Assembly (NCBI GenBank): GCA_964500205.1
Contig: CAZCNS010000007.1
Coordinates: 62,001 to 126,000, forward strand
DNA length: 64,000 nt
From: UBA10329 sp964500205
GTDB lineage: Bacteria; Bacteroidota; Bacteroidia; UBA10329
Reading direction: 5' to 3'
In this document: in pieces, positions 62,417 through 64,000 of the stretch
Layout: each line of letters begins with the position of its first letter
How positions within the stretch are numbered: the stretch's first letter is position 1
Program-made: the position numbers and the translations under genes
Notes under the pieces: model-generated
Told to the model about the DNA's origin: nothing
What the model saw: only the letters and a program-made list of their open reading frames with translations
Database searches by the model: none

Positions 62417-64000
62417 TCAGCCCTGAGATTCCTGCAACTTGATAAGGTTGAGCGCGCTTCCGGCCTTGTACCAGCCGATCTGCTGCTCGTTGTAGGTGTG
62501 GTTGGTGACGATGGAGTCCTTGCTGCCATCGGCATGAACGAACTCGAGCGTGAGGGGCTTGCCCGGTGCGAACTCCGTCAGGTCAAGGAAGTTGATGGTG
62601 TCATCCTCCTGGATCTTGTCGTAGTCGGCCTCGTTGGCGAAGGTGAGGGCCAACATGCCTTGCTTCTTGAGGTTGGTCTCGTGGATACGGGCGAACGATT
62701 TCACCAGCACGGCTTTCACTCCCAGGTGGCGCGGCTGCATGGCGGCATGCTCGCGGCTCGATCCCTCCCCGTAGTTGCTATCGCCTACCACGATGGTCGG
62801 CACACCAGCGGCCTTGTAGGCACGCTGTACGGCAGGTACTTCCCCATAAGAGCCGTCCAACTGGTTCTTCACCTTATTGGTCTCTTGGTTGAATGCGTTG
62901 ACTGCACCGATCAGGGTGTTGTTAGCAATGTTGTCGAGGTGACCACGGTAGCGCAGCCACGGGCCGGCCATCGAGATGTGGTCGGTGGTACACTTGCCGA
63001 AAGCCTTGATGAGGAGTTTGGCACCGGTGATGTTGTTGCCGTCCCAAGGCAGGAAAGCCTCCAGCAGTTGCAGACGCTCGCTGTCAGGGCTTACTTTCAC
63101 TTGGACGCTGCTGCCGTCCTCTGCAGGGGCGAGGTAGCCATTGTCCTCCACGTCAAAGCCCTTCGGTGGGAGTTCGTGACCTGTAGGCTCGGCCAATTTC
63201 ACTTTCTCTCCCTTGTCGTTCACCAGATAATCGGTGATGGGGTTGAAGTTGAGGTCGCCCGCCATGGCCAGCGCGGCCACCATTTCGGGTGAGGTCACGA
63301 AGGCATGGGTGTTCGGATTGCCGTCCGCACGCTTGCTGAAGTTGCGGTTGAACGAGTGAACGATGGTGTTCTTCTCGCCTTTGTCGGCACCAGCGCGGTC
63401 CCACTGGCCGATGCAAGGGCCGCAGGCGTTGGTGAAGATCTTTGCGCCCAGCTTGTTGAAGGTCTCAATGAAACCATCGCGCTCAATGGTGAAGCGCACC
63501 TGCTCCGAACCGGGGTTGATGCCGAATTCCGCCTTTGGTTTCAGCCCTTTCGCAAGCGCATCTTCAGCGATGCTGCAAGCCCGGCTGATGTCCTCATAGC
63601 TGGAGTTGGTGCACGAACCGATAAGTCCCCATTCCACCTTGGTGGGCCAGCCGTTGGCGGCACTTTTTTCCTTCATCTCGGCAACGGGTGTTGCGAGGTC
63701 GGGAGTAAATGGGCCGTTCACGTGTGGGCTGAGGGTGTCGAGGTCGATCTCGATCACCTGATCGAAATACTGTTCAGGGTTGGCGTACACTTCGTCATCG
63801 CCTGTCAGGTGCTCGCGGATGCCGTTGGCAAGGTCAGCGACCTCTGCACGTCCTGTAGCGCGGAGGTAGCGCTCCATGCTGTCGTCATAGCCGAAGGTGG
63901 AGGTGGTGGCCCCGATCTCGGCACCCATGTTGCAGATGGTGCCTTTTCCAGTGCAGCTCAGGTTTTTCGCGCCTTCACCGAAGTATTCCACGATGGCGCC
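62417..64000 (-). CDS. Aconitate hydratase, C-terminal 527 residues (5' end beyond the window)
   Basis: The gene runs off the right edge; the first visible codons read GAIVEYFGEGAKNLSCTGKGTICNMGAEIG. Iron-sulfur and active-site regions are present: GSCTNSSYEDISRA, FTNACGPCIGQWDR, NRNFSKRADGNPNTHAFVTSPE, and in the swivel domain DSNYGEGSSREHAA and KSFARIHETNLKKQG. It isomerises citrate to isocitrate. The form is the mitochondrial-type aconitase (~750 residues) usual in Bacteroidota, so I leave the acnA/acnB name open. Confidence 0.94.
   Translation of the reverse strand, partial: GAIVEYFGEGAKNLSCTGKGTICNMGAEIGATTSTFGYDDSMERYLRATGRAEVADLANGIREHLTGDDEVYANPEQYFDQVIEIDLDTLSPHVNGPFTPDLATPVAEMKEKSAANGWPTKVEWGLIGSCTNSSYEDISRACSIAEDALAKGLKPKAEFGINPGSEQVRFTIERDGFIETFNKLGAKIFTNACGPCIGQWDRAGADKGEKNTIVHSFNRNFSKRADGNPNTHAFVTSPEMVAALAMAGDLNFNPITDYLVNDKGEKVKLAEPTGHELPPKGFDVEDNGYLAPAEDGSSVQVKVSPDSERLQLLEAFLPWDGNNITGAKLLIKAFGKCTTDHISMAGPWLRYRGHLDNIANNTLIGAVNAFNQETNKVKNQLDGSYGEVPAVQRAYKAAGVPTIVVGDSNYGEGSSREHAAMQPRHLGVKAVLVKSFARIHETNLKKQGMLALTFANEADYDKIQEDDTINFLDLTEFAPGKPLTLEFVHADGSKDSIVTNHTYNEQQIGWYKAGSALNLIKLQESQG

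Overview
The window is chromosomal DNA from a member of the Bacteroidota. The evidence is type IX secretion (T9SS) C-terminal sorting domains on at least five proteins, a PorT-type T9SS component next to menG, a gliding-associated (CHU_C) tail on a giant adhesin, a TonB-dependent receptor, TAnnTTTG promoter boxes, and little use of Shine-Dalgarno sites. Base composition is moderately GC-rich, with several AT-rich islands that coincide with defence-type genes. A run of exactly 100 N at 2817-2916 marks a scaffold join inside a 90-bp tandem repeat. No rRNA, tRNA, CRISPR array or integrase was seen.

Layout. 1-4350: beta-oxidation genes on the minus strand (partial fadJ-type hydratase/dehydrogenase and a thiolase), separated by a small secreted protein, a four-helix-bundle protein and a tandem repeat. 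4542-25910: a small secreted protein followed by a 20.8-kb gene for a 6943-residue surface adhesin (6 + 12 + 7 + 49 repeat domains, then PKD and CHU_C). 26032-29630: a T9SS-exported vanadium haloperoxidase-like protein and another T9SS cargo. 29740-34833: ettA, a two-gene Septu-like defence pair, and hisS. 34834-35531: a 42-bp palindromic repeat array and a small DNA-binding-like gene. 35688-37188: menG and porT. 37235-37701: a type II toxin-antitoxin pair. 37712-47591: an FAD oxidoreductase, a triple DUF4397 surface protein, a lipid kinase, a beta-helix lipoprotein, a TonB receptor and a small acidic lipoprotein. 47688-50074: elbB, rpsT and icd. 50378-54393: an NtrC-type regulator, a HEPN/MNT toxin-antitoxin module bracketed by a 68-bp direct repeat of the regulator's 3' end, an AT-rich HNH gene, and phnA with a decayed partial copy. 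54417-56550: fur-type gene, STAS gene and purA. 56719-62337: a sulfur-assimilation and siroheme operon. 62417-64000: aconitase (partial).

The most striking element is ahead of the sulfite reductase operon. A 25-codon leader peptide with five cysteines (CLMMCCACC core) starts just after a TATATTTG promoter box. It is followed by an 11-bp stem that is mutually exclusive with a GAAA-loop intrinsic terminator and its T11 tract. This has the layout of a classical transcription attenuator reading cysteine supply. The operon then encodes siroheme sulfite reductase, uroporphyrinogen methyltransferase, precorrin-2 dehydrogenase/ferrochelatase and APS/PAPS reductase, with an EVE-like/HNH nuclease gene lodged in the middle.

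A second theme is repeat invasion. At least six kinds of perfect or near-perfect palindromes, plus short 'word' repeats, sit at gene junctions. In places they supply start or stop codons, and one sits in frame inside hisS.
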